Of a DNA stretch of 64,000 nt, positions 42,337 to 51,777 are shown piece by piece. This DNA is from Pseudomonadota bacterium (GTDB lineage Bacteria > Pseudomonadota > Alphaproteobacteria > Rhizobiales > Rhizobiaceae). The notes under the pieces were generated by a model. The model was given only the letters and a program-made list of their open reading frames with translations. It made no database searches and was not told the origin of the DNA. Location of the stretch: the NCBI GenBank assembly GCA_023419535.1, contig JAEZXX010000064.1, positions 17,017 to 81,016 of the forward strand. The letters are read 5' to 3'. A program made the translations under genes and the position numbers. The stretch's first letter is position 1. Each line of letters opens with the position of its first letter.

Positions 42337-42533
42337 AGGGTTAGGTCCATTGTTGGAGTGGCCAAGCTTAAGATAGCGCCCGAGGGTTGAGATTCGATAT
42401 CCCAGATACGGTGAATTCGAGCCGTCGGATGCCCTTCGGCGGGGCGCATTCCGCGAATGCGATACCGCTCGGCGGCCGGATGTTGTAGACCCGGTCGGCA
42501 GACCCTTCAGGCCGATCGCAGCGAGGTTCGCGC

Positions 42534-43295
42534 ATCTCCTCCTTCGCCATTCTCGCCAGCAGCGCGCCGGACGCGCAGGCCGCGGCCCGCCGCCTCGAAG
42601 AGCTCTACGGACGGACGGAGCCCGGCGACGCGGAGCGGATCGTCGCGCTCGGCGGCGACGGCTTCATGCTTCACGTGCTCCACCGCTTCATGAACACCGG
42701 CAAGGCGATCTACGGGATGAACCGGGGAACCGTCGGGTTCCTGATGAACGAGTATCGCGAGGAGAGGCTGGAGGAGAGGCTGACCGCGGCGACGCGCACC
42801 GCGGTCCATCCGCTGACGATGGACGCGGTCGACGCCGAAGGGGTTCACCACAGCGCGCTCGCCATCAACGAGGTCGCGCTCTTCCGCCAGTCCTATCAGG
42901 TGGCGCGGCTGCGCATCTCGGTCGACGGACGCACGCGCCTCGACGAGCTCGCCTGCGACGGCGTCATGGTCGCGACCCCGACCGGCTCGACGGCCTACAA
43001 TCTGTCGGCCCAGGGGCCGATCATCCCGATCGACGCGCCGCTCCTGGCGCTGACGCCCGTCAGCCCCTTCCGGCCGCGCCGCTGGCGCGGTGCGCTCCTG
43101 TCGGACCGCCAGTCGGTGGATTTCGAGGTGCTGGAGCCGGAGAAGCGGCCGGTCAACGCGGTGGCCGACCACCAGGAGATCAAGTCGGTGCGCCACGTCT
43201 CGGTGCGCCGGGCGCGCGACGCCGAAGGCCTTCTCCTCTTCGATCCGGACCATTCCTGGGACGACCGGATCCTGGCCGAGCAGTTCCGCTACTAG
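42534..43295 (+). CDS. nadK: NAD kinase, apparently starting at ATC
   Basis: 253 residues if translation starts at the ATC at 42534, which has GAGG seven bases upstream. The family N-terminus is intact (FAILASSAPDAQAAARRLEE), followed by VALGGDGFMLHVLH (GGDG ATP loop), YGMNRGTVGFLMNE and TPTGSTAYNLSAQGPI. No ATG, GTG or TTG occurs in frame between the stop at 42486 and the internal ATG at 42666 inside GGDGFM, which would delete the ATP loop. Makes NADP from NAD. Either a rare start codon or a base error. Confidence 0.85.
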   Translation: MSSFAILASSAPDAQAAARRLEELYGRTEPGDAERIVALGGDGFMLHVLHRFMNTGKAIYGMNRGTVGFLMNEYREERLEERLTAATRTAVHPLTMDAVDAEGVHHSALAINEVALFRQSYQVARLRISVDGRTRLDELACDGVMVATPTGSTAYNLSAQGPIIPIDAPLLALTPVSPFRPRRWRGALLSDRQSVDFEVLEPEKRPVNAVADHQEIKSVRHVSVRRARDAEGLLLFDPDHSWDDRILAEQFRY

Positions 43296-43346
43296 GACCT
43301 CGTTCTATGGTCCCGGCGAAGCGGTTCCGCTCCGGCGGGACATGCG

Positions 43347-44477
43347 TCAGGCCGCCAGCCGCCGGGCGGGACACGCCGCCTGGCGGACGGCGTCCGCAGA
43401 GAGCCTCGCGAGAAGATCCCGCAGGGGCTCGGCCGCCGGAACCTCCCCCGCCCGAACGAGCCGGTCCAGACGCTCCAGGATCGCCACGCGCGCCTCCTCG
43501 TCGACCGCCTCGCCGCCGCGCGCATGGTCGCGCCACAGCCGGATGGCCGATAGAAGCAGCGGCCGCACCTCGTGCGGAAGCCGCGCCGCCGCGCACAGCG
43601 CCGAGAAGGCGGGCTCCTTGGCATCGACGAGGATCGCGCGCACGCGGTGGAAGCTGAGGCCGCCGAGGCTGGCGAGGGCCGCGGCGAAGAACTCGATGCG
43701 GCCCGCGCAGGCCGCGCGCGCCAGGAAGCCGGGCGTCACCTCGCCCTCGGCGCGAAGGTGCCGGAGGAACTCGTCCATCGCCGAGCCCTGAAGGTCGTCC
43801 GCGATGATCGCGACGCCGTCCTCGCAGGCCTGCGCGGCGACGCGCCGTGCAGCGCTTTCGCCGAGCGCCCCGCGCACGAGATCCATGCCCGCCAACGCGT
43901 CGCGCGTGCGCAGGAGCAGCTGCCGCCGCACGTCGGCCGGCAGCGTCGGCCGGCGCAGCATCAGGTCGCGCACGAACGCATCCTCCGGTCCGAAGCGAGA
44001 GGCGAGCCCCCGGAGCGTGTCGGGCGAAATCTCGGCCGCGCGGTTGGCGAGGAGGTCCAGCGCGACGACGCGCTCGCCGCAGACCGCGAGGGCGGCGGAC
44101 AGCGGCGCCGGGACGCGCGTGCGGCGCGCCAGCGCGCAGCGCAGGCGCGGCGAGCCGGAGCCCGCCAGTTCGACAAGGTCCTCCTCGCCGAGGGCCAGCG
44201 TCGCGCCGGCGAGCGGAACGGCGACGGAATCCACGTCCTGGCACAGGAGAAGCACGAGGCGGCGGGGCGCGGTCCGCTCGTGGACGAGCCGTTCGGCGAT
44301 GTGCGCGCGCACCTTCGGCGAAGGGTCCGCGGCCAGGATCAGGAGCGCATCGAGGCAGTTGCGCCCCTCCTCGGAGCCGGGCGGGGCCGCGAGGACCGCC
44401 TCGACCAGCAGGCCCGCCGCCTCTCGACGTTCGCCCGCGTTCGCCGCCTGACACCACCTATGGAATTCGCCCGCCAT
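43347..44477 (-). CDS. DUF2336 family protein
   Basis: 376 residues of HEAT-like helical repeats (VRAHIAERLVHERTAPRRLV, LRCALARRTRVPAPLSAALA, RDLMLRRPTLPADVRRQLLL). DUF2336 proteins are confined mainly to alphaproteobacteria and are of unknown function. Convergent with nadK. No signal peptide. Confidence 0.8.
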   Translation of the reverse strand: MAGEFHRWCQAANAGERREAAGLLVEAVLAAPPGSEEGRNCLDALLILAADPSPKVRAHIAERLVHERTAPRRLVLLLCQDVDSVAVPLAGATLALGEEDLVELAGSGSPRLRCALARRTRVPAPLSAALAVCGERVVALDLLANRAAEISPDTLRGLASRFGPEDAFVRDLMLRRPTLPADVRRQLLLRTRDALAGMDLVRGALGESAARRVAAQACEDGVAIIADDLQGSAMDEFLRHLRAEGEVTPGFLARAACAGRIEFFAAALASLGGLSFHRVRAILVDAKEPAFSALCAAARLPHEVRPLLLSAIRLWRDHARGGEAVDEEARVAILERLDRLVRAGEVPAAEPLRDLLARLSADAVRQAACPARRLAA

Positions 44478-44564
44478 CCGCGTCCGCCCGCGCCGCTCCC
44501 GAAGAGCCCGACTATTCTCCGATCATGCTTAACGAAGCGTTCACCATGCCGGACCGCACGTCTC

Positions 44565-45185
44565 TCAGGCGTCCGAGGCGTCGGGCCGACGGGGGCGGCG
44601 CATCTCGAAGAGTTCGGTCGAGGCGCCGTAGTCGTGATAGCCGAGCCGGGAGAGCGGCGGAGCGGCGGCCATGTCGAAGCGCCCGTCCCTGACGAACGCG
44701 TCGGCGATGTGGACGCCCACGACCTCGCCGATCACCGTCACCCAGGGCGAGGCCCGGCCGTCCAGCCCGCTCGGGTGGAACCATTGCGTGACGCGGCATT
44801 CCAGCGCGGCCGGCGCTTGGCGCACGCGCGGGGCTGAGACGAGGACCGAAGCCGCCTCGTCGACGCCGGAGAAGGCGAATTCGGAGACGCCTCGCGGCGC
44901 GTCGGCCGAGGAGCGGTTCATCGCCGCCGCGAGGTCCTTGGAGACGAAATTCGCGACGAACTCGCCGCTCTCGATCGCGAAGGCGGCGGAGTCCTTCATC
45001 GAGGAGGAGGAGAACATCACGAGCATCGGCTCGGTGGAGATGGCGTTGAAGAAGGAGTAGGGCGCAAGGTTCACCGCGCCCGCCTTCGAACGGGTGGAGA
45101 TCCAGCCGATCGGCCGCGGCGAGACGATCGCCTTGAAGGGATCGTGCGCCAGCCCGTGCCGGCTGCCGGCCGCTTCGTAGAACAT
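44565..45185 (-). CDS. Flavin reductase family protein
   Basis: 206 residues from the ATG at 45185; longer readings lack support. The FMN-binding split-barrel signature AIVSPRPIGWISTRS, then AGAVNLAPYSFFNAIS, identifies the family that reduces or binds flavin with NAD(P)H. Forty-three bases downstream of the nitroreductase gene on the same strand, so the two may be co-transcribed. Confidence 0.88.
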   Translation of the reverse strand: MFYEAAGSRHGLAHDPFKAIVSPRPIGWISTRSKAGAVNLAPYSFFNAISTEPMLVMFSSSSMKDSAAFAIESGEFVANFVSKDLAAAMNRSSADAPRGVSEFAFSGVDEAASVLVSAPRVRQAPAALECRVTQWFHPSGLDGRASPWVTVIGEVVGVHIADAFVRDGRFDMAAAPPLSRLGYHDYGASTELFEMRRPRRPDASDA

Positions 45186-45228
45186 GCGGGGGATGCTCCT
45201 GTCGTTCGGATCTCGCTGCGGCGGCGTC

Positions 45229-45804
45229 TCAGCGAGGGGCGCCCGCCTCGGTGACGACGTCGGCCAGCGCCGGGCGCGGCCGCTCGACCGGCGGCTCGGA
45301 CGGCGTGCCGACATAGATGAAGCCCGCGACCTTCTCTTCCGGCCCGATGCCGAGCGCGGCCTTCGCCGCCTCGTCGTAGGTCGGCCATTCGGTGATCCAG
45401 TTGGTGGCGAAGCCTTCCGCGTAGCAGGCGTGGATGAGGTTCATCGTCACCGCCCCGACCGAGAGGTGCTGCTCCCACTCCGGGATCTTGAAATGCGGGC
45501 GCGCGGTGGAGACCACGGCGACGACGAGCGGCGCCCGGGAGAAGCGGTCCTCCTCGAAGCGGCGCCGGGCCTCGCTCAAGGGACCCTCCTTCTCCTCGGC
45601 GATCTGCGCCATGCGCAGGCCGAGGTCGCGGGCGGCCTCGCCGCGAATCACGACGAAGCGCCAGGGTGCCAGCTTGCCGTGATCGGGCACGCGGACCGTC
45701 ATGGAGAGGATGCGGTCCAGCTGTTCGTTCGTCGGACCCGGCTCGTTCAGCGCCGGGATCGAGATCGAGCGCCGCGTTGCGAGGTGGTCTTTCAGTTCCG
45801 TCAT
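45229..45804 (-). CDS. Nitroreductase family protein
   Basis: 191 residues from the ATG at 45804. Family features: HLATRRSISIPALNEPG near the N-terminus (FMN phosphate contact), VPDHGKLAPWRFVVIRG, SVGAVTMNLIHACYAEGFAT and the C-terminal IGPEEKVAGFIYVGTP. FMN-dependent NAD(P)H oxidoreductase, probably detoxification or quinone reduction. Operon with the flavin reductase. Confidence 0.9.
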   Translation of the reverse strand: MTELKDHLATRRSISIPALNEPGPTNEQLDRILSMTVRVPDHGKLAPWRFVVIRGEAARDLGLRMAQIAEEKEGPLSEARRRFEEDRFSRAPLVVAVVSTARPHFKIPEWEQHLSVGAVTMNLIHACYAEGFATNWITEWPTYDEAAKAALGIGPEEKVAGFIYVGTPSEPPVERPRPALADVVTEAGAPR

Positions 45805-45964
45805 GGGTCCGCTTCCGACTGGGTCCGACGAGGCACAGCTACGGTTCCTGGCGCCCGATGCCAAGTCGCCTCGACCCTCCCGATCCGCCGCGCCTTGAAA
45901 TCGTCGCCGAAATGGGGTCCAAGCCTTCCCTTCTGGAAAGGCGGAAGCGGGGAGACGAAGAGGG

Positions 45965-47101
45965 GTGCGCGCGCTCAACGACCTTGCCGCCGTCGCCCTC
46001 CTCGCGGCCTTCATCGTCACGCCCTGGCAGGGTGCTGCGGCGCAGTCCGGCCCGCCCGGCGGAGGCCGGGGCGCCGACGCGGAAGACGGCCCGCCCGCCG
46101 GCTACGCCTCCCCGTCCGCCATCCCCGAGCCGCCGACCGACGAGCGATTCGGCATCCCGCGCCAGGGCCGGGTGACGATCGACCCGATCGCGCTGCCCGA
46201 CGGCGTGGGGCGGATGCTGGAACCGGACGCGCTGCTGCCGTCGATCCCCGCCTTCGCGCCGCCGATGCTTCCGAACCCCACCATCGTCCGGCCGGACCAT
46301 GCGCTCGTCCTGAACGCCGAGCTGGAGGACGGCTCGCGCATTCCCGACGGCCTCGTCTGGCGCCTGTTCGCCCCGACGTTGAACCGCGAGGGCCAATTGC
46401 AGCTGATCGGTGTGGTGCGCGGGGGCGAGGCGACCTTCGACGTGCCGGCCGGCTCCTATCTTCTCCATGTCGGCTACGGGCGCGCGGGCATCGCCAAGCG
46501 CATCGAGTTCTCCGGTCTGCGCACTAGCGAGACCGTGAAGCTGGCGGCGGGCGGCCTTCGCCTCAGCGCCTCGGCGGCCAACGGCGAGGGGCCCATCCGC
46601 TCCGAGAGCCTGACCTTCGACGTCTACAGCCAGGAGACGCCGGAAAGCCCGCGGCGGCTCGTCGCCGAGAAGGTGCCAGCCGACGTCGTGCTGCGGTTGA
46701 ACGCGGGCACCTATCACGTCGTCTCGTCCTACGGGGCGGCCAACAAGGTCGCGGCGGACGTTCGGGTGGAGGCGGGGCGCATCACGGGCGCGAGCTTCCA
46801 GCACCATGCGGCGGAACTGACGATGAAGCTCGTGCGGGAGACGGGCGGCGAGGCGATCGCCGACACCGCCTGGTCGATCGCCTCCTCGCAAGGGGACATC
46901 ATCCCCGCCAGCACCGGGCCCTATTCCACTATCGTCCTGCCCGAAGGCGACTATGTCGTCATCGCCAAGAACCGCGATCGCACCTACCAGCGCGAACTGA
47001 CCGTGCGGGCCGGGCAGAACACCGAAGTCGAACTCCAGGTCGGCGAAGCCGTCGTCCCGGACGGCGTCATAGACGCTCCGGTCGAGGGCTCGGGCGACTG
47101 A
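45965..47101 (+). CDS. Secreted periplasmic protein, unknown function
   Basis: 378 residues from a GTG at 45965. Sec signal peptide MRALNDLAAVALLAAFIVTP then WQGAAAQS, cleavage near residue 27. The mature part has three similar beta-sandwich modules (LHVGYGRAGIAKRIEFSGLR; TYHVVSSYGAANKVAADVRV; DYVVIAKNRDRTYQRELTVR), each a Gly-x-Tyr-x-Val strand pair. Divergent from the nitroreductase gene and convergent with thrS (21 bp between stops). Confidence 0.7.
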   Translation: MRALNDLAAVALLAAFIVTPWQGAAAQSGPPGGGRGADAEDGPPAGYASPSAIPEPPTDERFGIPRQGRVTIDPIALPDGVGRMLEPDALLPSIPAFAPPMLPNPTIVRPDHALVLNAELEDGSRIPDGLVWRLFAPTLNREGQLQLIGVVRGGEATFDVPAGSYLLHVGYGRAGIAKRIEFSGLRTSETVKLAAGGLRLSASAANGEGPIRSESLTFDVYSQETPESPRRLVAEKVPADVVLRLNAGTYHVVSSYGAANKVAADVRVEAGRITGASFQHHAAELTMKLVRETGGEAIADTAWSIASSQGDIIPASTGPYSTIVLPEGDYVVIAKNRDRTYQRELTVRAGQNTEVELQVGEAVVPDGVIDAPVEGSGD

Positions 47102-47122
47102 GGATGGGAACGAGGCGCGCCG

Positions 47123-49078
47123 TCAGGCGCGCTTCAGATCCGGCGGCACGGCCTCGCCCTGCAGCGACGACACCGCTTCGGAAAGGCTCATCGACTGCTG
47201 GTCGCGCGAGCCGAGACGGCGGATGTTGACGGTCCGCTCCTCCGCCTCGCGCTTGCCGCAGACGACGATCACCGGGACCTTGGCGAGCGAGTGTTCGCGG
47301 ACCTTGTAGTTGATCTTCTCGTTGCGAAGATCGGTCTCGACGTGAAGGCCCGCCGCGCGCAGCGCGTCGGCCACCTCCTGCGCGTAGCCGTCCGCCTCCG
47401 TCGTGATCGTCGCGACGACGATCTGGAGCGGGCTCAGCCAGAGCGGGAAGTGCCCGGCATAGTTCTCGATGAGGATGCCCAGAAAGCGCTCCATCGAGCC
47501 GCAGATGGCGCGGTGGATCATCACCGGCACCTTCTTCTCGCTCGTCTGGTCGATGTAGAAGGCGCCGAAGCGCTCCGGCAGGTTGAAGTCCACCTGCGTC
47601 GTGCCGCACTGCCACTCGCGGCCGATCGCGTCCTTCAGCGTGTACTCGAACTTCGGGCCGTAGAAGGCGCCCTCGCCCGGGTTGATGCCGGTCTTGATGC
47701 GCCCGCCGGACTGCGCCTCGATCGTCTTCAGGACGTTCGTCATCACCTCTTCGGCGTGGTCCCAGAGGTCGTCGGTGCCGACGCGCTTCTCGGGCCGCGT
47801 CGACAATTTGACGATCACCTCCTCGAAGCCGAAGTCGCGGTAGACGGAGAGGATCAGGTCGTTGATGCGCAGGCACTCGGCCGCCATCTGCTCCTCGGTG
47901 CAGAAGACGTGGGCGTCGTCCTGCGTGAAGCCGCGCACGCGCATCAGCCCGTGCATGGCGCCCGACGGCTCGTAGCGGTGGACGAGGCCGAACTCGGCGT
48001 AGCGGATCGGCAGTTCGCGGTACGACTTCAGCCCGTGCTTGAAGATCATCACGTGGCCGGGGCAGTTCATCGGCTTCAGCGCGAAGACGCGCTTGTCGTC
48101 CGCCTCCTCGCCGGCCGATTCCACCTGGAACATGTTCTCGCGGTACCAGCCCCAGTGACCGGACGTCTCCCACAGGGACGTGTCGAGCACCTGCGGCGCG
48201 TTCACCTCGTCGTAGTCGCCGGCCAGGCGGCGGCGCATGTAAGCGACGATCGCCTGGAACATGCGCCAGCCGTGCGCATGCCAGAAGACGACGCCCGGCC
48301 CCTCCTCCTGGAAGTGGAAGAGGTCCATCTCGCGCCCGAGGCGGCGGTGGTCGCGCTTCTCGGCCTCCTCCAGCATGTGCAGGTAGGACTGGAGCTGCTC
48401 GGCGCTCGCCCATGCCGTGCCGTAGATGCGCGAGAGCATCGGATTGTTCGAATCGCCGCGCCAATAGGCCCCGGCCACCCGCATCAGCTTGAAGTGCTCG
48501 CCGATCTGGCCCGTGGAGGCCATGTGGGGCCCGCGGCAGAGGTCGAACCAGTCGCCCTGGCTATAGATCTTGACGTCGTCTCCCTCGGGAATCGCGTCGA
48601 GGAGCTCGACCTTGTAGCCCTCGCCCTTTTCCTCGAAGACGGCCCGCGCCTTCTCCCGGCTCCACACGTCCTTTTTGAAAGGCGCGTTGCGGCGGATGAT
48701 CTCGGCCATCTTCTTCTCGATGACCGGCAGGTCGTCGGGCGTGAAGGGCGTCTCCTTGGCGAAGTCGTAATAGAAGCCGTTCTCGATGACGGGGCCGATC
48801 GTCACCTGCGTGCCCGGCCACAACTCCTGCACCGCCTCTGCCATGACGTGCGCGGCATCGTGGCGGATGAGCTCCAGCGCCCGCGGATCGTCGCGCGTCA
48901 GGATCTCCAGCCGGCCGCCCCGGCCGACGGGGTCGGCGAGGTCGCGCACCTCGCCGTCCAGCGCGTAGGCGACCGCCTTCTTGGCGAGCGATTTGGAGAT
49001 GCCGGCCGCGATTTCGGCGCCCGTGGCGCTCGGCTCGCTCTGGCGGACGGAATCGTCGGGGAAGACGAGGTCGATCAT
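47123..49078 (-). CDS. thrS: Threonine-tRNA ligase
   Basis: 651 residues, full length. TGS domain 1-62, editing domain with HDAAHVMAEAVQELWPG and CRGPHMASTGQ, class II core with zinc Cys in LKPMNCPGHVMIFKHG and motif 3 region, and an anticodon-binding domain at the end (LAKVPVIVVCGKREAEERTV). Charges tRNA-Thr. An upstream leader (T-box) is not evident in 49079-49206. Confidence 0.97.
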   Translation of the reverse strand: MIDLVFPDDSVRQSEPSATGAEIAAGISKSLAKKAVAYALDGEVRDLADPVGRGGRLEILTRDDPRALELIRHDAAHVMAEAVQELWPGTQVTIGPVIENGFYYDFAKETPFTPDDLPVIEKKMAEIIRRNAPFKKDVWSREKARAVFEEKGEGYKVELLDAIPEGDDVKIYSQGDWFDLCRGPHMASTGQIGEHFKLMRVAGAYWRGDSNNPMLSRIYGTAWASAEQLQSYLHMLEEAEKRDHRRLGREMDLFHFQEEGPGVVFWHAHGWRMFQAIVAYMRRRLAGDYDEVNAPQVLDTSLWETSGHWGWYRENMFQVESAGEEADDKRVFALKPMNCPGHVMIFKHGLKSYRELPIRYAEFGLVHRYEPSGAMHGLMRVRGFTQDDAHVFCTEEQMAAECLRINDLILSVYRDFGFEEVIVKLSTRPEKRVGTDDLWDHAEEVMTNVLKTIEAQSGGRIKTGINPGEGAFYGPKFEYTLKDAIGREWQCGTTQVDFNLPERFGAFYIDQTSEKKVPVMIHRAICGSMERFLGILIENYAGHFPLWLSPLQIVVATITTEADGYAQEVADALRAAGLHVETDLRNEKINYKVREHSLAKVPVIVVCGKREAEERTVNIRRLGSRDQQSMSLSEAVSSLQGEAVPPDLKRA

Positions 49079-49206
49079 CGAGATGTCCTTGTTCGCTCAC
49101 TCCCGCCTACGAGCGCGGGAAAGCCTGATCGAGAATGCGCACACGAATGTGCGAGGGGCCGCCTCTTATGTCAGGTGGTCGCGCCCGTGCAAGTCAGGGG
49201 CTCAGG

Positions 49207-49467
49207 TCAGGCGGGCGGCACCGGATCGTGTCCGCCCTTCCCGAACGGCCCGCAGCGGGCGACGCGGCGGGCCGACAGCCAGGAGCCGCGAACGAGGCCA
49301 TGGAGCGCGACCGCCTCGTAGGCGTATTCGGAGCAGGTGGGAACATGCCGGCAGTGCCCGCCGACCAGCGGCGAGAACGTCAGCTGGTAAAGCCGCACGA
49401 GCGCGGTGCCGAGGATTCGCCCGGGCGTGCGCCGCCATGGACCGGAATAGTTGCGGCTAACCGGCAT
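49207..49467 (-). CDS. yidD: Membrane protein insertion efficiency factor YidD
   Basis: 86 residues. Signature VRLYQLTFSPLVGGHCRHVP, continuing TCSEYAYEAVALHG, identifies YidD, which assists YidC in membrane insertion. Its ATG is inside the end of hepT (11-base overlap). In related genomes yidD lies beside the iron-sulfur scaffold gene; here a toxin-antitoxin pair separates them. Confidence 0.92.
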   Translation of the reverse strand: MPVSRNYSGPWRRTPGRILGTALVRLYQLTFSPLVGGHCRHVPTCSEYAYEAVALHGLVRGSWLSARRVARCGPFGKGGHDPVPPA

Positions 49468-49822
49468 CGAGATCCGCGAGCCAGCGGCGCGCCTTGGCGG
49501 TCAGAGCCGCCACATCGTCCCGCGCGATTTGGTACAGGAGTTCGGCAGAAACGTCCTCGTAACCGTGAGCGAGCTTGTTTCTCGTCCTGTAGGCGTCTCG
49601 AAGATCGTCGTCGTCGACCTGCGCGCTCCACTCCGGAAATTGCGTGAGCAGCCGCCCGCAGATTTCTCCGACGATCTCGACGGCACGCTCCAAAGCCAGC
49701 AACGTCTTCTCGTCGCCACCGATCGCGTCCGAACTCGTACCATCGAGAACGCGCTCCGTCTTCTCGCCCCACTGAATGAGGTCCCCGAGAAGATAGCGCA
49801 GGTCTCTAGTCGTGCGCGCCAT
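49457..49822 (-). CDS. hepT: HepT-like HEPN toxin (DUF86)
   Basis: 121 residues, HEPN fold with the ribonuclease-type motif RNKLAH (Arg81, His86) in YRTRNKLAHGYED. Pairs with the upstream MntA-like nucleotidyltransferase; start shares one base with that stop (TGATG). HepT is an RNase whose activity is blocked by MntA-mediated AMPylation. Confidence 0.88.
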   Translation of the reverse strand: MARTTRDLRYLLGDLIQWGEKTERVLDGTSSDAIGGDEKTLLALERAVEIVGEICGRLLTQFPEWSAQVDDDDLRDAYRTRNKLAHGYEDVSAELLYQIARDDVAALTAKARRWLADLDAG

Positions 49823-50112
49823 CAGATCGGCCTGAGGTCGGGACGGATGTGCTCCAGGAACCGGGAGCCTGGCTTACCGGCCGGATACACATCGACCCTG
49901 CGGCCGAGGACGGACGACAAGGCATCCTCGATCCGGAAGATCTGGTGAAAGGGGACGCCTTCCGGCAGGTCGACGAGAATGTCGAAATCGCTTTCGGCAT
50001 GGTCGTCGCCTCGTGCGACCGAGCCGAAGATGCGAGGATTGTCCGCGCCGTGTTCGCGGACGATCGATCGGATCCGCTCGCGGTTGTGGTCCAGAATCTC
50101 CGAAGGCCTCAT
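49822..50112 (-). CDS. mntA: MntA-like nucleotidyltransferase antitoxin
   Basis: 96 residues. Minimal nucleotidyltransferase with GS(10)DxD: G30-S31 in IFGSVARGDD and Asp42/Asp44 in SDFDILVD. Such proteins add AMP groups to a Tyr of HepT. In this HepT a Tyr follows the catalytic His (HGYED), the position modified in known pairs. First gene of the TA unit. Confidence 0.88.
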   Translation of the reverse strand: MRPSEILDHNRERIRSIVREHGADNPRIFGSVARGDDHAESDFDILVDLPEGVPFHQIFRIEDALSSVLGRRVDVYPAGKPGSRFLEHIRPDLRPI

Positions 50113-50130
50113 CTTCCTGCCCTCCTCCCC

Positions 50131-50574
50131 TCAGGCCGCCTTCTCGGCGCTGCTCTCGATGCGGTCGAGAGCCTCGACCACGGCGTCGAAGGTCAGCATG
50201 GTGGAGGCGTGGCGCGCCTTGTAGTCGCGCACCGGCTCCAGGAACTTCAATTCCGCGAAGCGGCCCGTCGGCGCCGGGCCGTTCTCCTTCAGCATCGCCA
50301 GCATCTGCGCGCGCACCGCGCGCAGTTCCTCCGCGCTCGCACCGACGACGTTCGCCGCCATGATCGAGGACGAGGCCTGGCCGAGCGCGCAGGCGCGCAC
50401 CTCGTGGGCGAAATCGGAGACGACGCCGCGGTCCATCGCAAGGTCGACCGTCACCGTCGAGCCGCAGAGCTTGGAATGAGCGGTGGCGCTCGCATCCGGC
50501 GCGTCGAGCCGCCCGATCCGGGGAATGTTGCCGGCGAGCTCGATGATGCGGGCGTTGTAGACGTCGTCGATCAT
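50131..50574 (-). CDS. IscU/NifU-like iron-sulfur cluster assembly scaffold
   Basis: 147 residues. NifU_N fold with Cys37 in SKLCGSTVTVD and Cys62 in VRACALGQASS. The third Cys expected near residue 121 is replaced in the ARHASTML segment by His-Ala-Ser, so cluster ligation may differ from IscU; this variant is common in this alphaproteobacterial subgroup as I recall it. Divergent from folE. Confidence 0.85.
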   Translation of the reverse strand: MIDDVYNARIIELAGNIPRIGRLDAPDASATAHSKLCGSTVTVDLAMDRGVVSDFAHEVRACALGQASSSIMAANVVGASAEELRAVRAQMLAMLKENGPAPTGRFAELKFLEPVRDYKARHASTMLTFDAVVEALDRIESSAEKAA

Positions 50575-50710
50575 GGCGGGTTCGCTTTCAAATCCGGCGC
50601 GGGCGTCCTACACACCGGCCCGCCCCGTCCGTATATAGGCGGGCGAAGGAGCGGCCGAAAGCGTTGGCGCGGCCCTATCCCAAAGGGGCATGTCCCCCGA
50701 AAGGTTCGAG

Positions 50711-51322
50711 ATGGACGCCACCGTCGCACGCTTTCCCGAAAAGACCGAGGCCGCCCCCAGGCCGACGCGCGCCGAGGCCGAAGCCGCGGTCGAGACCCTG
50801 CTGCGCTGGATCGGCGACGATCCGGCCCGCGAGGGCCTGCGCGAGACGCCGGCGCGCGTCGTGCGGGCCTACGAGGAGATGTTCGCCGGCTATGCCGCCG
50901 ACCCCCCCGCCGTGCTGGCACGCACCTTCCGGGAGGTGTCCGGCTATCGCGAGCTCGTCCTGGTGCGCGACATTCCCTTCTCGTCGCATTGCGAGCACCA
51001 CATGGTGCCGGTGATCGGGCGCGCGCACGTGGCCTATCTTCCCGACGGCCACGTCGTCGGGCTGTCGAAGATCCCGCGCGTCGTCGACATGTTCGCCAAG
51101 CGCCTGCAGACGCAGGAGGCGATGACGCAGGAGATCGCCGACGCGATCCACGCCGGCCTGAAGCCCAAGGGCGTCGCGATCCTCGTCGAGGCCGAGCATC
51201 TGTGCATGTCGATGCGCGGCGTCCACAAGCACGGTGCGCTGACCTCGACCATGGCGTTCACCGGCGTCTTCACCGAGGAAGCCGCCAGTGAACGCTTCCT
51301 GAAGCTGGTCGGGAAGGGCTGA
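50711..51322 (+). CDS. folE: GTP cyclohydrolase I
   Basis: 203 residues from the ATG at 50711 (AAAGG six bases upstream); an ATG at 50690 is also in frame but its site is too close. First step of tetrahydrofolate and queuosine-precursor synthesis. Zinc Cys and catalytic His in SSHCEHHMVPVIGRAHVAYL, and HLCMSMRGVHKHGA near the end. Followed two bases later by hisI. Confidence 0.95.
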   Translation: MDATVARFPEKTEAAPRPTRAEAEAAVETLLRWIGDDPAREGLRETPARVVRAYEEMFAGYAADPPAVLARTFREVSGYRELVLVRDIPFSSHCEHHMVPVIGRAHVAYLPDGHVVGLSKIPRVVDMFAKRLQTQEAMTQEIADAIHAGLKPKGVAILVEAEHLCMSMRGVHKHGALTSTMAFTGVFTEEAASERFLKLVGKG

Positions 51323-51324
51323 GC

Positions 51325-51732
51325 TTGGACGAGCGATTTCCCCCGCCGCCCGCGTCCAGGCAGGCGCTCGAGGAGGGCGAGACGCTGTCGCCCCGCTTCG
51401 ACGCCTCGGGTCTCGTCACGGCGATCGTCACCGACGCAGGCACGGGCGAGGTGCTGATGCTCGCCCACATGAACGCCGAGGCGCTGGATCTCACGATCTC
51501 AACCGGCACGGCGCACTACTACAGCCGCTCGCGACAGAGCCTCTGGAAGAAGGGCGAGACCTCGGGCGCGCTCCAGCGCGTCGTCGAGATGCGCGTCGAC
51601 TGCGACCAGGACGCCCTCTGGCTGAAGGTCGAGGTCGCCAAGCCCGAGGACACCTGCCACACGAGGCGGCGGACCTGCTTCTACCGCCGGATCGAGACGA
51701 AAGCCTCCCCCCGCCTCGTGACCGACATTTAG
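51325..51732 (+). CDS. hisI: Phosphoribosyl-AMP cyclohydrolase
   Basis: 135 residues from a TTG at 51325, two bases after folE. Histidine biosynthesis step 3. Magnesium- and zinc-site motifs: VDCDQDALWLKVE and DTCHTRRRTCFYRR, with LMLAHMNAEALDLTI and SRSRQSLWKKGETSG as active-site strands. No hisE fusion. Confidence 0.95.
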   Translation: MDERFPPPPASRQALEEGETLSPRFDASGLVTAIVTDAGTGEVLMLAHMNAEALDLTISTGTAHYYSRSRQSLWKKGETSGALQRVVEMRVDCDQDALWLKVEVAKPEDTCHTRRRTCFYRRIETKASPRLVTDI

Positions 51733-51777
51733 GCTCCGTTCAGCGGACGGACGCTAACCTTCCTGCCGGAGGGAAAG

